Origin: Bos javanicus
Taxonomy: Eukaryota; Chordata; Mammalia; Artiodactyla; Bovidae
NCBI RefSeq assembly: GCF_032452875.1
Contig: NC_083877.1
Location: forward strand, 46,301,724-46,365,723
Length of the DNA stretch: 64,000 nt
Direction: 5' to 3'
Shown piece after piece: positions 22,110 to 33,945 of this stretch. The notes beneath the pieces were generated by a model. That model ran no database searches and was not told the DNA's origin. It was given only the letters and a program-made list of their open reading frames with translations. Both the position numbers and the translations under genes were made by a program. Position 1 is the first letter of the stretch. Each line of letters opens with the position of its first letter.

Positions 22110-23157
22110 CTTAAGGAAACAAAAGAATGCACGACTATTATCAGGCAAGAGAAGCAACAATGGTAAAGATAATACATCAGCAATAAAGACTGTTTCAATG
22201 GTAAAGATTTGCCTGAAACCTCAACCACCAGATCAACTGGAACCTGAGGGATGATGCATTTGACCTTTCCTGACCTTCATGACTTCAATCAACTTAAGCT
22301 TGGACTACTGTCAAACTTTGTCTCGATTCTATGCTGAATTCCCCTCTGCTCAAGCCCCTTCATGAATATGCATGCACAGTTACCTTGACATTTCCCCATT
22401 TTTGCTGTCTGTACACTGCTTTGAGAAAGATCCCCAGTGTTCTCCATACTTGCTGCGAGTAATAAATCCTTCCTTCTCCTGATCTTTGGCTTCCTTGTGT
22501 TTTTTTGCATTGACGTCCACCAAGAGGTGAACCCAGTTTTTCATGTAGCAAAATGGCTATCTACATTTTTCTTGCAAATTTCACAAAACTATTTCATTAT
22601 CATTATTCAATATCTCTAATTTACTTTTTAAGTTCAGGGCTAGGAAAAAAGTTTTATTTTGCCTGACAAACGCATATGCTCAGCCTGAGAGCTAACTTAT
22701 CATATTCAGGCTTTATCTTAATTCCCAGGAAGCTTGGAGCTAAATCTAATAGTCGATTATAGCAACTATTCTTCTTCGTTTTAATTACAATTACTGCCAT
22801 GACTTCAGAATATGGCTTATTCTTTTATCCCTATTTTGATTTGATTACCTTGATTTTAACCAAGATCTGTGTCTCCATTAAAGCTGCCTCAAATACTTTG
22901 GAAGTAGGCAACTCAACATAGAGAGCTATAAGTTGGGGGAATTTGTACTTATGATATCTTGACTATATCTCAGTTCAATTTTAGTCTTCAAGTCTAGTTA
23001 AAAAATGGGGAGGCAGTGTAAAACCTATAATTAAGTTAGGTTTTCATCATTGGGGAAATGATGTTTTAACAATCAGTTATCCACTCTCCAAAAAATCATA
23101 CCTAGGCCTTACAAAGAAATATGAGACAATTGTATTTAGCAGCTCTAATTATGAAAT

Positions 23158-23278
23158 AAATGGCAACCCGCTCCAATGTTCTTGCCTGGAGAATCCCATG
23201 GACAAAGGAGTCTGGCAGGCTACAGTCCATGGGGTTGCAAGAGTTGGACACAACTTAGCGACTAAACAACCACCACCA
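23158..23278 (+). mobile_element. Bov-tA SINE fragment (BovA part)
   Basis: Blocks ggcaacccgctccaatgttc, cttgcctggagaatcccatg and gttggacacaacttagcgac. The tRNA head is absent. Confidence 0.83.
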
Positions 23279-23324
23279 ATGTAAAATGTAATGAATCTGC
23301 CCCCTATCTATGAAGATATCCTTT

Positions 23325-23405
23325 TAAAATTTATTTTTAATCAGTGGATAATTGCTTTACAATGTTGTATTGGCTTCTGCCATACAACAACGTGAATCAA
23401 CCATA

Positions 23406-23448
<43 letters not shown>

Positions 23449-23520
23449 CTCCCCTCTTAAACCTCCCTCCTACCCCCACCCCCAATATTAGGACATCTTT
23501 AACTGATATGTCTGTTGGAA
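23325..23520 (-). mobile_element. L1 3' end fragment containing a (TG)n microsatellite
   Basis: Antisense ruminant L1 end (ggataattgctttacaatgt, tggcttctgccatacaacaa), the same end seen in sense at 8240-8300. An uninterrupted run of about 20 TG units lies at 23406-23446. Confidence 0.75.
23406..23446. repeat. (TG)n microsatellite
   Basis: Alternating TG with two TA interruptions at its left end; length is likely polymorphic. Confidence 0.95.
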
Positions 23521-23999
23521 TAGAAATTAGCTAGAACAAACCATCAAAATCACCAAGAAGATAATCTTCAGCACTCATGGTTATTTACTAAAAACACTTA
23601 TTTCAAGCTTTGTCTGAATTACATTTATGTAATGCATTGCTGTTTAAAAAGCACTTTACACTGATTTTAGCAATTCCGTTTACAAGTGAGGACTGAGAAG
23701 CTAAATAGCAGTGCTATTGACTTCTCAAGTTTTTATGAACTTACTATGAGCTTTCTCCAGAAACTCGAAAACATACTAAGTGATGTTGGGAGTTAAGTCT
23801 CGAAAAGATACCTGGGGGAAGGAGGCTGACACGTGCTATGGACAAGAATACAAACTGCTGGAGGAGTGGGAGTATAAAAAGTAATATCACATTTTAGCAA
23901 TTTATCCAGTAATGCTTGGACATAGCTACTAGTAATTCATAATATGCTAATGAATTCACTTGAGCTTTATTTTCTGATAGTGCTGATAGATTATACTCA

Positions 24000-24134
24000 A
24001 CCATTTACTTATTCATTCAAAATGCATGTTGCATGACTATGACGTATCAGGCACAACGCTAGGCACTGGGAGTTACACCAATGAAACAGCTGTGCATCCT
24101 GTCTTCGCGGAGCTTACAGTCTAGTGAAGACACC
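24000..24134 (+). repeat. Ancient mammalian interspersed repeat (first part)
   Basis: The blocks atttacttattcattcaaaa, aggcacaacgctaggcactg and ggagcttacagtctagtgaa match an old mammalian repeat seen in other forms at 26650-27150, 39440-39720 and 46290-46390. The exact family is not assigned. Confidence 0.45.
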
Positions 24135-24433
24135 AGACAGGCAAGTGAAAGTCGCTCAGCTGTGTCCAACTCTTTGCAACCCCAGGGACTATACAGTCTC
24201 CAGGCCAGAATACTGGAATGGGCAGCCTTTCCCTTCTCCAGGGGATCTTCCCAACCCAGGGATCAAACCCAGGTCTCCTGCATTACAGGCGGATTCTTTA
24301 CTAGCTGAGCCACAAGGGAAGCCCCAAAATACTGGAGTGGGTAGCCCATCCCTTCTCCAGCAGATCTTCCCGACCCAGGAATTGAACCAGGGTCTTCTGC
24401 ATTGCAGGTGGATTCTTTATCAAGACAGGCAAG
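24135..24433 (-). mobile_element. Bov-tA SINE with two tandem tRNA-like heads, 11-bp TSD
   Basis: Element at 24146-24422. The BovA part (gtcgctcagctgtgtccaac) is followed by two successive tRNA-like units, each with a tcttcccNacccaggNat block and a gcattNcaggNggattcttta block. The repeat agacaggcaag lies at 24135-24145 and 24423-24433. Confidence 0.88.
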
Positions 24434-24544
24434 GAGAAGGATTATGAGGATATAAGAAAGGGGAAAGTGAATCCATGTAACTCAGATTGGACTCAAACCC
24501 AGTCAAAACCCATGGTCTTTTAACTGAGATCACACACTTGTTTT

Positions 24545-25150
24545 CAGAACTTAATGAAACTCAGGTTTTGGATGTTCCACTGCAGAAAGAATTCAGTGAA
24601 AGACAAAGTGATAAGTAAAAAAGTGGATTTATTTAGAGAGAAACACACTCCACAGTATGTTGGCCATCTCAGAAGGTGAAAGTGGCCTTGAAATATGGCA
24701 TGGTTATTTTTTATGGGCTGGGTAATTTCATAGGCTGAGTGGGAGGAGTGTTCCAACTATTTTGGGGGAAGTGGTGGGGATTTCCAGGAACTGGGCCGCT
24801 GCCCACCTTTTGGCCTCTGATGGTTGGTCTCAGAACTATCATGGTGCTGCTGGATGTGTCATTTAGCTTGATGATGTGTTACAATGAGCATATAATGAGG
24901 CTTAAGGTCTCGTGGAAGTCAACCCATCTGCCATCTTGGACCTATTTGTTTCTTCATCCACCATCTTGGACCTATTTAGTTCTGATCAGTTTATGTCATG
25001 TCCTCGGGCTATGTCATTTTTTCAAAGGTTGTACCCTGCCCTCTTCTCTCCTGTTTCAGAAGGAGAGCCAATCCAAATTTGTGAGGTATTGCTAAAGAAG
25101 ATGACACCCACTCATTCAGGACTCGGCTTTGGAGTTAGTAAAGCTAGGAA
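24545..25150 (-). mobile_element. Probable solo LTR of an old endogenous retroviral-type element
   Basis: A block unlike its surroundings contains, on the minus strand, AAATAAATCC (polyadenylation signal at 24633-24628) toward one end and a GC-rich middle, with a local repeat of ccatcttggacctattt (24932 and 24961). I recall similar sequence as an LTR in mammals, but the family and edges are uncertain. No internal retroviral genes are present. Confidence 0.4.
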
Positions 25151-26319
25151 GTAGGAGAGACATAGAAAGACAAGAGAAAAGGCTTCAAAGTGAAAGAAAG
25201 CAGAGCATTTCTGAGCATAGGAAGTAGGTCAGGATGTCCTCGGAGTGTGAGGAGAGATGAGACAAAAAAGGCCAGCAGGTTAGAGTTCACCTCAAGTTCC
25301 AGGCTTATCCAACGGAGTGGCAGGCTCTGATCTCCTTTGCAGATAATGGGAAATGGGATTCCAGATAAGAAGTTCTTGGCATCTGCAGGTATGAATCAGG
25401 GAAATAGCAGGAGTCTGGAGAAAAGCAGACAAACTCAAAAGAGATTTAGGAATTGTGCAAAACAAAAGTTAGTTACTGATGGGCTCCATGGAGTGAGGAA
25501 GAGGGAAAAATCAAGGATGATGGTTTCTGCAAAGATATATATATATACACACAAATTAATTAATTTTACTTGTGTTGACTGAAAAAAAAAAAGGCACAAC
25601 CTAAAAGTTGAGAATTTTGTTTCATTCAGCCGACTTCATTCATTAAGCCCATAAGACAGCCTCTCAGATATTTCTGAGTTACTGATTCAAAGAGGCAAGG
25701 AAGGAGCCAGATATATAGGAATTTTTGAAAAAGCAAAAAACCTGGTAGTCAGAACATCAAAAAGATTACTGTTCATGTTAATGAATTTAGCACTTTTCTA
25801 CAGATGGGAAGATGCAAGAGTCTGGGCTCACTGAAATCATTTCTTAGGTATGTACCTTACCTATCTAGATCTAGAGTCAGCGTCCTGCTTTTCTTCATCC
25901 TGAATCCCCTCTAGGTGCTGTTTTGCGGGGGGTGTGTGTGTGGGGGGGTGGTGGTGGATGCAGTGGCTCATGGCTTGATGGCCACAGTATCCTTTGTTTG
26001 CTGATATGGCCATTGATGTGTTTCATACATACTTGCTATGGGAGTATACTCATGTATCCCTGTAACTAGTATTAAAAAACTTAAATTTTGTGAATAGGAA
26101 ACATTGAAGAGAGGGGGAGAGGATTTACTCAATTTACTGATATATAAACAGCATTCTGGGTGATTTGTCTTATTAAAAGAAGATCCTTCTGTATTTAGTA
26201 AAGGTTAAAATAGTGTAAAATATTTAACAAAGACTAAAATAAAGATGGGGGCCAGATAATGAAGCTTCTGTTTTTATTGCCAAACTTACTGAGGCTCTGA
26301 TGAATTTACTTTCAACTTA

Positions 26320-26525
26320 AAAAAAAAAAAATTATTATTTATATTTGGTTTCTGTTGTAGCACCCGGGCTCCAGAGCATGTGGGCCACCCATTGGGCATG
26401 TGCGGGCTCAATGGTTGAGGCCCTTGTGGGAGCATGTGGGATCTTAGTTTCCTGACCAGGCATCAAACCCGAGTCCCCTGCATTGGAAGGAAGATTCTTA
26501 ACCACTGGACCACCAGGGAAGTCCC
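26320..26525 (-). mobile_element. CHR-type SINE
   Basis: Antisense CHR with an A/T-rich tail at 26320-26350, cccgggctccagagcatgtg, ttcctgaccaggcatcaaac and accactggaccaccaggg at its head. Confidence 0.88.
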
Positions 26526-26649
26526 CCTTTACTTTTAATCTTTCTTCAAATTAAAAAGTAAATGGAGAACCAAACAACTCCTAATTTATACTTAACTTTC
26601 TTTAGTGACAGTTGATTTTGATGACTGCTGAAACTCACTCATTTTTTTC

Positions 26650-27160
26650 CCCAACATTTCTTTAACACCTACTATATGCCAGGTCCTTTGTCTGATACTG
26701 TGAATACAAAAACCAAACACTCAGTCCCCAGCCTACAAGAGCTGAGTCTAGTGGGGAAGGAAAGTAAACAGATGATTCCAATCCAGGGCCGTGAGTGACA
26801 CTTTGGTCAGACATAGGACAGGGTTCCTAACCATGGATGGGGTTGTTGCTGAAGTCTTCCCACCAAACCCTTACTGAATATTGAAAGATAAGGAGAAGTC
26901 AGTCAGGCAAGGGGTGGGAAGTCAGCAGAAGGAGCAGCCTAAGGAAAGGAATGACAAAGCATGTTATGTTTGGAGATGCAAGTACTGATGAGGCTCAAAA
27001 GATATGTGTGAGTTCAAGTGTGACAAAATCAAAGGCTGGAGAGAAAGAGGTGGAGATCGCAAAAGACTTTGCAAAGCTAAAGGGTTTAAATGTGGCAGTG
27101 ACAGATTTAAAAACCATTCAGCACAGTGAAAATTGGAGAGGAGGAAAATAAAATTAGACT
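26650..27160 (+). repeat. Ancient mammalian interspersed repeat
   Basis: Starts with acctactatatgccaggtcc and continues through gtctagtggggaaggaaa, gggtgggaagtcagcagaag and aagcatgttatgtttggaga. The same family layout occurs at 39440-39720. Its family is not assigned. Confidence 0.4.
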
Positions 27161-27429
27161 AGAAGACTGGTTAGGCGAGATTACAGAAATCTAGGCAAAA
27201 GATAAGGAGGCCTGAACAAAGAGAAACTAACATGACATTGTAAATCAACTATAAATCATCAAAACTGCTGCAAAATATAAATAAAATTTCCCTCTCCCAA
27301 AAAACAACAACAAAAAAGAACTCTAAGTCAGATGTAAAGTTTGCTAAAATATCTCAGGTCTACCATGGTTTGTGACACATACCTAGCAAATTAGAAGAAA
27401 CATTTTTTAAATGTGCATTTCAGAGAGAC

Positions 27430-30400
27430 ATGAGTATTTTCATTATGTAGTTTTTATTTTAGACGAACATTGTAAAAAAAAGTTCATCTGGAATAAAATC
27501 CATTTTTTTTCTTAAAAAAAAAAAAAAACCCAAAACATAGCATCATTATCAGTACACAGTTAATGACTTGGCTTAAACAAGATTAACAACATGACAGATC
27601 CATTTTATCTGCAGGTTTTTCACATTAAGCCGTTGGAGCAAAGGTAAAGTATGCTGAAACATAGACAGGAGGACAACTCTATGGAAAAAACAGGTATTTC
27701 CCACTTGGGACATGATTTTAGTCAAAAACTTTAAGGTACTTTGCTTTAAAGGAACAGTGTCAGCTGCAAATAAACAAAATAAGACCCATCTGTAAGGCCA
27801 TAGGAATGAATTATAATTAAATTCACATTTTAAAAAAAGGTAAGAAATGAAACAAGAAGTTCTATTAGTTCTTGGCAATAAGAAATGCAATTGCGTATGG
27901 CACAAGCATTTTAAAAAATGAAGTAAAATTTGAAAATATACCTAAAACAATTGCTTGCTAATTTCCATTTCTGCAAATTTCACTTACATTTTTTTCATCG
28001 TGATCATGACATTAATTTTATTAGTCTGAAAAAAGACCGTTTCTACTGTAAAATTGTGCTAGTACTTGAAATTTTATTAGCATATCCTCTCCATCTACAT
28101 CTCTACCGGACAAGGCATATTTTAGACATTCCCCCGCCCCCTTTTGGATGTAACAAGAAGGCAAAAGCAATGTCCTTTCTGTTAAAAGAAAAAATCTAAA
28201 AAATCTGATATGAGAAACAAGTGCTTAAAATCTGAGATAAGTAAACCAACATAACAAAATACTGTTCTAAAATGTTAAGCTTAGAAACTCATCTTTCAAG
28301 ATTAAGAACTAAATTTATAAAGAAATCAAAGTTATGAACAAGGAAAGAAAGTCTGCTTACATGTATCACTTACTGCTCACAAGAAAAACTCAGTAAGCCT
28401 TAATACAGATTCTCAGCATTCAGAACCTGTAAAATGGAGTTATAATCTCTTATTTAGAAATTTCTGCAAACATTTATCTATATTGCACAGCTAAATTTAT
28501 TAATGGAGACAGGAAGATAATACTTTTTTTTCTGCGCTATTGGATAAGACATGTATGATCTATCCTAAACTACCTCCTACCTTTTCCAATGATGCTTTAG
28601 TTCAAAACAAAACATAGAGTCTAAATTGTGCTGGATACTTAAAGACTGGCTCACTGTTTTTCTACTAGGTATTAGAATACTAGTTAGCTAAATGAGGTAT
28701 AATTAAAAAATAGTCCTTCAAAGTAAAGAGTATAGTCTTCTGAAAATTTGTAACAAAGACTGCACAAAATGTTCATGTGAAGAGAAAGAAACCTTGCAGC
28801 ACCGCCTAACTGATGCACAGGTGGATTATTTTCCCATCATCTGTCTGAAGAAAAATGTAGCTAAAGTAAGTTCCCAGGGAAACATTTTATAATTAACTGA
28901 TCTACATGCTACTTAGTTACAGCACATTTGCATTGTCTGATAACCCTCAGACTCTTATTTGAAAAGGTTGAGCCCAATCATTGTCAAAAATCAGCACATT
29001 GATAATAAAATGCAGCCACTGAACCACTAACACTGCTGCAAAAAATCTTCATGTATCCTGACCCATAAAACCACAAAAATGTTCACACAAAACTAGATTT
29101 CTTCGGTTTCAGCAGGGAAAAGACAATTATCTCTCACTAAATTCATCTACAAATAGAAAAAATAATGCACTATATGTACATTATTAAGCAAAGTGGAATA
29201 TTTATTGGGGCAGTGTTACCATGCAGAAAGTGAATTTCCTATGGTCTTAGCTCAAATTATATACAATTTAGCAAAGCTAAATGTAAGAAAATAGCAAGGA
29301 CAATTTATTTCTATATAACAGAGTATATACCCCCAGTTTGCTGCTACTTCAAAGAACACTTTTAGACTCATCTAACTTTTATAGGCTCTTTCAAAGGGAA
29401 GTTCATGGAGACTAGTTATTAACCCATAAGCAACAACAGAAGAGAAAAGGAAAAAACAAAACAAACAAAAGCAAAGCATTCTGTTAAAAATAAAAAAAGG
29501 CTAACCACAGATTATGTCAGTTTTGGTTTGCAGACAACCCCTGAGATATAAACCAAAGTGTTAAGACACCAAAGAGTCCGAGGTAAATTACTAAGAGGGT
29601 TACATTCATATGTGGTGTCATAGCACTTGCCTTTTAGAAATTACCTTGTTACCATCCAGAAAGCTTAACTGCTGGGATCTTTTTCTGAAAATTAGTGAAT
29701 ACAAGATGTTTCTAAGAAACTATTTTCTTCATTTCAGAAATATATCAATATCTAATTTTAAGATGGTAGACTTACAGTCCACTTGTGATCAAGGAACTAC
29801 TGATTTTACTGGTACACCAATAAGTGCTTTTAAGCCTATGAGTACCAAAAAAAAAAAAAAAGTCAAGGAGATCGAAATTTGTGAATATTAAGTTTAGAGA
29901 ACCCATCAAAACTAGCTCTGGTATATATTTCCTGCCACTAAATTGTGCCTAAGTTTTCAAACAAGTAGTAAAGACTGACTAGGCCAAGTATTCCAGTGAT
30001 ACATCTTAATTTGAAGCAGAATTCTCTGCAGTAACAAGCAATCCATTTCCACTTTCATCTTCCAACCTTAACCATCAAGCATGATGGCAACCATTGTGAA
30101 ACAAAACTGGCTTAACAGGAACTATAATTATTAGTGCCTAATCACCTCGTTATTACTCTCTCTGTCTTATGACACTGAAGGCTGGAATAATAGAATGAAT
30201 TTGGCACCTAAGTTAATACTAAATACTTTCTTTTTTCCTTATGTGACAGATTCATCTACAAAAGGCATTACCAGTACCAGTGTTATGATGAGAAAGGCAG
30301 CTAAGCTTTTGGTTGGCTTTGGCCCAAATGGCTGGACCAAGTTCTATAACAGTGAACCTGAACAGATGGATCTGGGTTCTACACATTCAATAACAGCTGT

Positions 30401-31622
30401 TGTAAAACTGAAACCATGCTCTTATTTTCTCTAATGAAAAGGTGAGACTTTTCCTAGAGGATGCACTAGAACTAATTACTCTTAATAATAATAAAAGTCC
30501 AATTAAAAAAAAATCATTTCTACCATTACCAACAACTATCTCTATAAAATTACATCCACAAGTTAACCTCTCTCCCTATGGGTAAGCTTTCTGTGAACTG
30601 AGTCTGAATCTAACTCTTCAGACAGGGATTATGGTAAGAACTGGACATTACTACTAAACCAGCAAGCTAAGAGCGAATCTAGGAAGAGCTATATGACATA
30701 TGCTGATGTGACAAAACATCAATTAGATGCTGAAATAAAACCCTAAACTAACTCTCTGCCTATGTAAAATTCCAGCTCAAGAAGTTTACATGTAGAAACA
30801 GACAGCAGTGTTCAAATATGTCTTAGGTGAGTGATTATAATAGGTCAAATGTAGGAAAGAGGAGGGAATACAAATCTCAAGAAAAGTGACATTAAGATGG
30901 TTTCCAAATGCAGCTTCAATAGATTAGGCAGAAGTAATCAATTAAAAAAATGATTTATTCAGCTACTCAGACTCTTCGGCAAAAAGGTCAGGAATGAAGA
31001 AAAACTCTGAATAATCTAAAGAAATAAACTGTGGCCTTTGATGGGCATTTTTAGGAATTTCTAAGATAAACTTTTATCAAAATTTAATGACTCTTATTTA
31101 AGAAAACCAGAGCCTTTAAACAAACGCTATCAATGCAATAACATTTGGCCATATGAACCAGACCAAATGTCCTAAAATTTTAGTATATTAACTTCTGCTT
31201 TAAATGTTCTACTCTTTTTTAAAAAACATTCCCCAAAGCAAATTTGTCTAGAACTTTATGTCAGAAGTGTGCAGATATGAATCTCAGATTGTGCTGTAAC
31301 AATGAAAGGCTAACACTGATGTGCAAAGTGAAAAAGAAAAAGATAGCAGCTTCTGCAACACGCAATAAAACAGAGGAAAAACAAGTTAAGTCCGGCACGT
31401 GTCTCCACTTCATGGCTTCCACGTTTGAAGAGAGAAGCCTGTTATCCTGATGGGCCATAAGGCTGGAATCCACTGCACACTCAGTGTGCAGAATCTAGGT
31501 ATAGGTTCAGCGGTGCTCTCAGTAGCAGCCAGGCAGGATGGTTCTGAGGCTGGGTGACCTGTGCTTTCAGAGAAGCAGGAGAGGGTCCTCAAGGTGTGCT
31601 GCAGTCTCTCACAAAGAGTTCA
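27430..31622 (-). other. RAB8B: Probable RAB8B 3' UTR (about 4.2 kb)
   Basis: Below the stop codon there are about 4.2 kb without a single SINE, BovB or L1, in strong contrast to the rest of the window. This is typical of a long, constrained 3' UTR. Human RAB8B also has a 3' UTR of several kb (from memory). Minus-strand AATAAA signals occur at about 30960, 29310, 29205, 28499 and 27458. The last one, AAAATAAAAA, is taken as the distal site. The small reading frames in this stretch have no family resemblance. Confidence 0.6.
27453..27458 (-). terminator. RAB8B: Candidate distal polyadenylation signal of RAB8B
   Basis: AATAAA on the minus strand, in AAAATAAAAACTAC. It is the last signal before the intergenic repeats resume. 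The choice among several signals is an inference. Confidence 0.4.
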
Positions 31623-31715
31623 TCAAAGTAGCAAACAACGGAAGAAACTGGTCTTCTTCGATCGGTTTTCTGTTATTTTCACTGGTCCACCTGCCCCTGA
31701 TGAATTGCTGTCGTT
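31623..31715 (-). CDS. RAB8B: RAB8B exon 8, C-terminal tail and stop codon
   Basis: The acceptor TTTTTCAG ends at 31716. The 93 nt read NDSNSSGAGGPVKITENRSK, then KTSFFRCLLL and TGA at 31625-31623. This is the hypervariable tail with a single-cysteine CaaX-type end (CLLL), the geranylgeranylation site. Human RAB8B ends in CSLL as I remember it, so a leucine replaces the serine here. NSSGAGG likewise differs from NSAGAGG. The tail sequence assigns the gene to RAB8B. Confidence 0.95.
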   Translation of the reverse strand, partial: NDSNSSGAGGPVKITENRSKKTSFFRCLLL

Positions 31716-33040
31716 CTGAAAAACAGAAAATGAAGTTACCAAGGAGATAAAAGTCTCATGGTTTGAGCCCAATCATCTAAAAAATAAAAATATCTAACCA
31801 TGCTCATAAATTTGTATTCAGTAGTCTAATTAGGAAGGGAACTAGCTAAGCTCTTATGTTTTTTATTTCTTTGGAAACGGTGGGTTAAGATGGGAAAAAT
31901 ATTTTAAGGTGAGCACCTAATACATTAACAACATTTTGGTTAGGAAGTTCCTATTTCCAGTCCAAAGAAATTATAACCACAAGAGTGTAAAGTATCAAGG
32001 ATAATGATGGAGATGATGTTAAGATACTACGCTTACTCCTTGGAAGGAAAGTTATGACCAACCTAGATAGCATATTCAAAAGCAGAGACATTACTTTGCC
32101 GACAAAGGTCCGTCTAGTCAAGGCTATGGTTTTTCCTGTGGTCATGTATGGATGTGAGAGTTGGACTGTGAAGAAGGCTGAGCGCCGAAGAATTGATGCT
32201 TTTGAACTGTGGTGTTGGAGAAGACTCTTGAGAGTCCCTTGGATTGCAAGGAGATCCAACCAGTCCATTCTAAAGGAGATCAGCCCTGGGATTTCTTTGG
32301 AAGGAATGATGCTAAAGCTGAAACTCCAGTACTTTGGGCTCCTCATGCGAAGTGTTGACTCATGGGAAAAGACTCTGATGCTGGGAGGGATTGGGGGCAG
32401 GAGGAGAAGGGGACGAGAGAGGATGAGATGGCTGGATAGCATCACTGACTCAATGGACGTGAGTCTGAGTGAACTCCAGGAGTTGGTGATAGACAGGGAG
32501 GCCTGGTGTGCTGCGATTCATGGGGTCGCAAAGAGTCGGACACGACTGAGGGACTGAACTGAACTGAACAGGCAATCCTGTTAGAGGCAAGAAGAGCTGG
32601 TAACATAAGGTATACAATTACATGCAAGATTCAGGGTAAACCAAACTTTTCAGGTTGTCCTAATGAGTCATCACTGAGATTGTTTCAAATTGAAGCAGAC
32701 TTGAGCAACTTCAAAATCATAGTTATATACAGACACAGAGAGAGATTAAAATATTTAATTTGTGCCATTATTACTTTAATTATTCTGAACAAAATTCAAT
32801 CAAAGACCACTTATGGAGCCATAGGAAAGAACTGAAAGAGTTGCAGTTCAGAAAAAAAAAAAAAAAAAAAAATCGGAGGAAACAGAAATAAGAATCAAAA
32901 TTTAACTGGGATAAAAGGTAAGACAGGGAAAAAATGACTTAATGTGAATATATGCCTTTTCTTTAATTAAATAAATAACATAAATAAGAAAATTTATTTA
33001 AACACAGCATAAGGAAAATAAAATTATATATTATACAAAC
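31716..33040 (-). other. RAB8B: RAB8B intron 7
   Basis: One sense-strand BovB (32030-32570) occupies the middle. 31730-32020 and 32580-33030 are AT-rich with no recognised element; a poly(A) run lies at 32852-32871. Confidence 0.75.
32030..32570 (+). mobile_element. BovB LINE, 5'-truncated
   Basis: Starts at cttactccttggaaggaaag and reads without interruption through CESWTVKKAERRRIDAFE, LWCWRRLLRVPW and the GRRRRGRERMRWLD block to the tail gactgaactgaactgaac. It has few lesions, so it is a relatively young copy, but only the last 540 bp are present. It is antisense to RAB8B. Confidence 0.92.
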
Positions 33041-33091
33041 CATTTTTCTGTTGAGTTTTGTCATTATATCTCGTGCAAGTGTAAAAAATGC
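33041..33091 (-). CDS. RAB8B: RAB8B exon 7
   Basis: A 51-nt exon, easily missed. The acceptor CTTTTAG ends at 33092 and the donor GTTTGT starts at 33040. It reads AFFTLARDIMTKLNRKM, the alpha-5 helix that closes the GTPase domain. The donor GTTTGT departs from the GTAAGT consensus, so recognition of this small exon probably depends on enhancers or on the strong acceptor. Both ends are in phase 0, so skipping it would keep the frame but remove the last helix. Confidence 0.95.
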
Positions 33092-33314
33092 CTAAAAGGT
33101 AAACCAAAAGATTTCATTATTATATGTTTATCTTTTAAATTAGAAATGTAGATTTATTTCATTATAGAATAAAAATATATTACTTTAATGTTTTTAATTG
33201 AGAAAAAGAACATAACTGCAATCAGTAGACACATGACTACTGTAACTTTTCAATTTTATCATAAAGGTTTTCCAATATAATCAAACTGTCATTCATCAAA
33301 TATTTTCTGCACAT

Positions 33315-33621
33315 AACATCTGGCACTGGGACTTCCGTGGTGGTCCAGTGGTTAAGATCTACCCTGCAATGCAGGGGACACAGGTTTGCTCCCTGGATGG
33401 GGAACTAAGATCCCACATGCCACGGAGCAACTAAGCCTGAGCGCTGCAACTGCTGAAGCCTGCATGCTTTAGAGCCCATGTGCCACAACTAGAAGAGTCT
33501 GTGCACTGCAACAAAAGACCTGCATGATGCAATGAAGACCCCACATGATGCAGCTTAGACTCAACGCCGCCAAATAAGTAAAATATTAAAAAAAAAAAAC
33601 AAAACCCACAAACATCGGCAC
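33315..33621 (+). mobile_element. CHR-type SINE, long form, with TSD
   Basis: Sense element at 33327-33610: CHR head, box B-like sequence, the extended region (ctgcaactgctgaagcctgc, tgtgccacaactagaagagt) and an A-rich tail. Flanks aacatctggcac (33315-33326) and aacatcggcac (33611-33621) match apart from one missing base. Confidence 0.87.
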
Positions 33622-33748
33622 AAGTTCCTAATATGACACCTGTTGAGTTGCGAGGCAGAGGCTCTACAGCACTTGTGTGTCCCCAAAGTCAGGGCATAGT
33701 TTCTGGTATAGGAAATGATGAATATCTGCTTAATAACTGAAGCAATAA

Positions 33749-33945
33749 TTTTCCCTGGTGGCTCAGACAGTAAAGAATCTGCCTGCAATGCAGGAGACCC
33801 AGGTTTGATCCCTGAGTCAGAAAAATCCCCTGGAGAAGGAAATGGCAACCCACTCAAGTATTCTTGCCTGGTGAATTCCATGGACAGGCTACAGTGTATG
33901 GAGTCACAGAGTCAGACAGAACTGAGTGACTAACACTTTCATTTC
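33749..33945 (+). mobile_element. Bov-tA SINE
   Basis: tRNA head (tccctggtggctcagacagt, ctgcctgcaatgcaggagac) and the BovA body with a short internal deletion (gacaggctacagtgtatg). Confidence 0.88.

Larger units (their letters stand above)
19350..27429. other. Intergenic region between RAB8B and APH1B
   Basis: About 8 kb without coding exons. Besides the repeats listed separately, 20280-20640, 21400-21935, 22110-23150, 23530-24000, 25160-26310, 26530-26650 and 27320-27430 show nothing I can name. A G-rich (gt/g)n tract lies at 25924-25960. Confidence 0.6.

Noticed and set aside
24739..25154. Two overlapping plus-strand frames of 118 and 80 codons
   Set aside because: They lie antisense within the probable LTR and include a local 17-bp repeat. 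There is no sign of a protein family.
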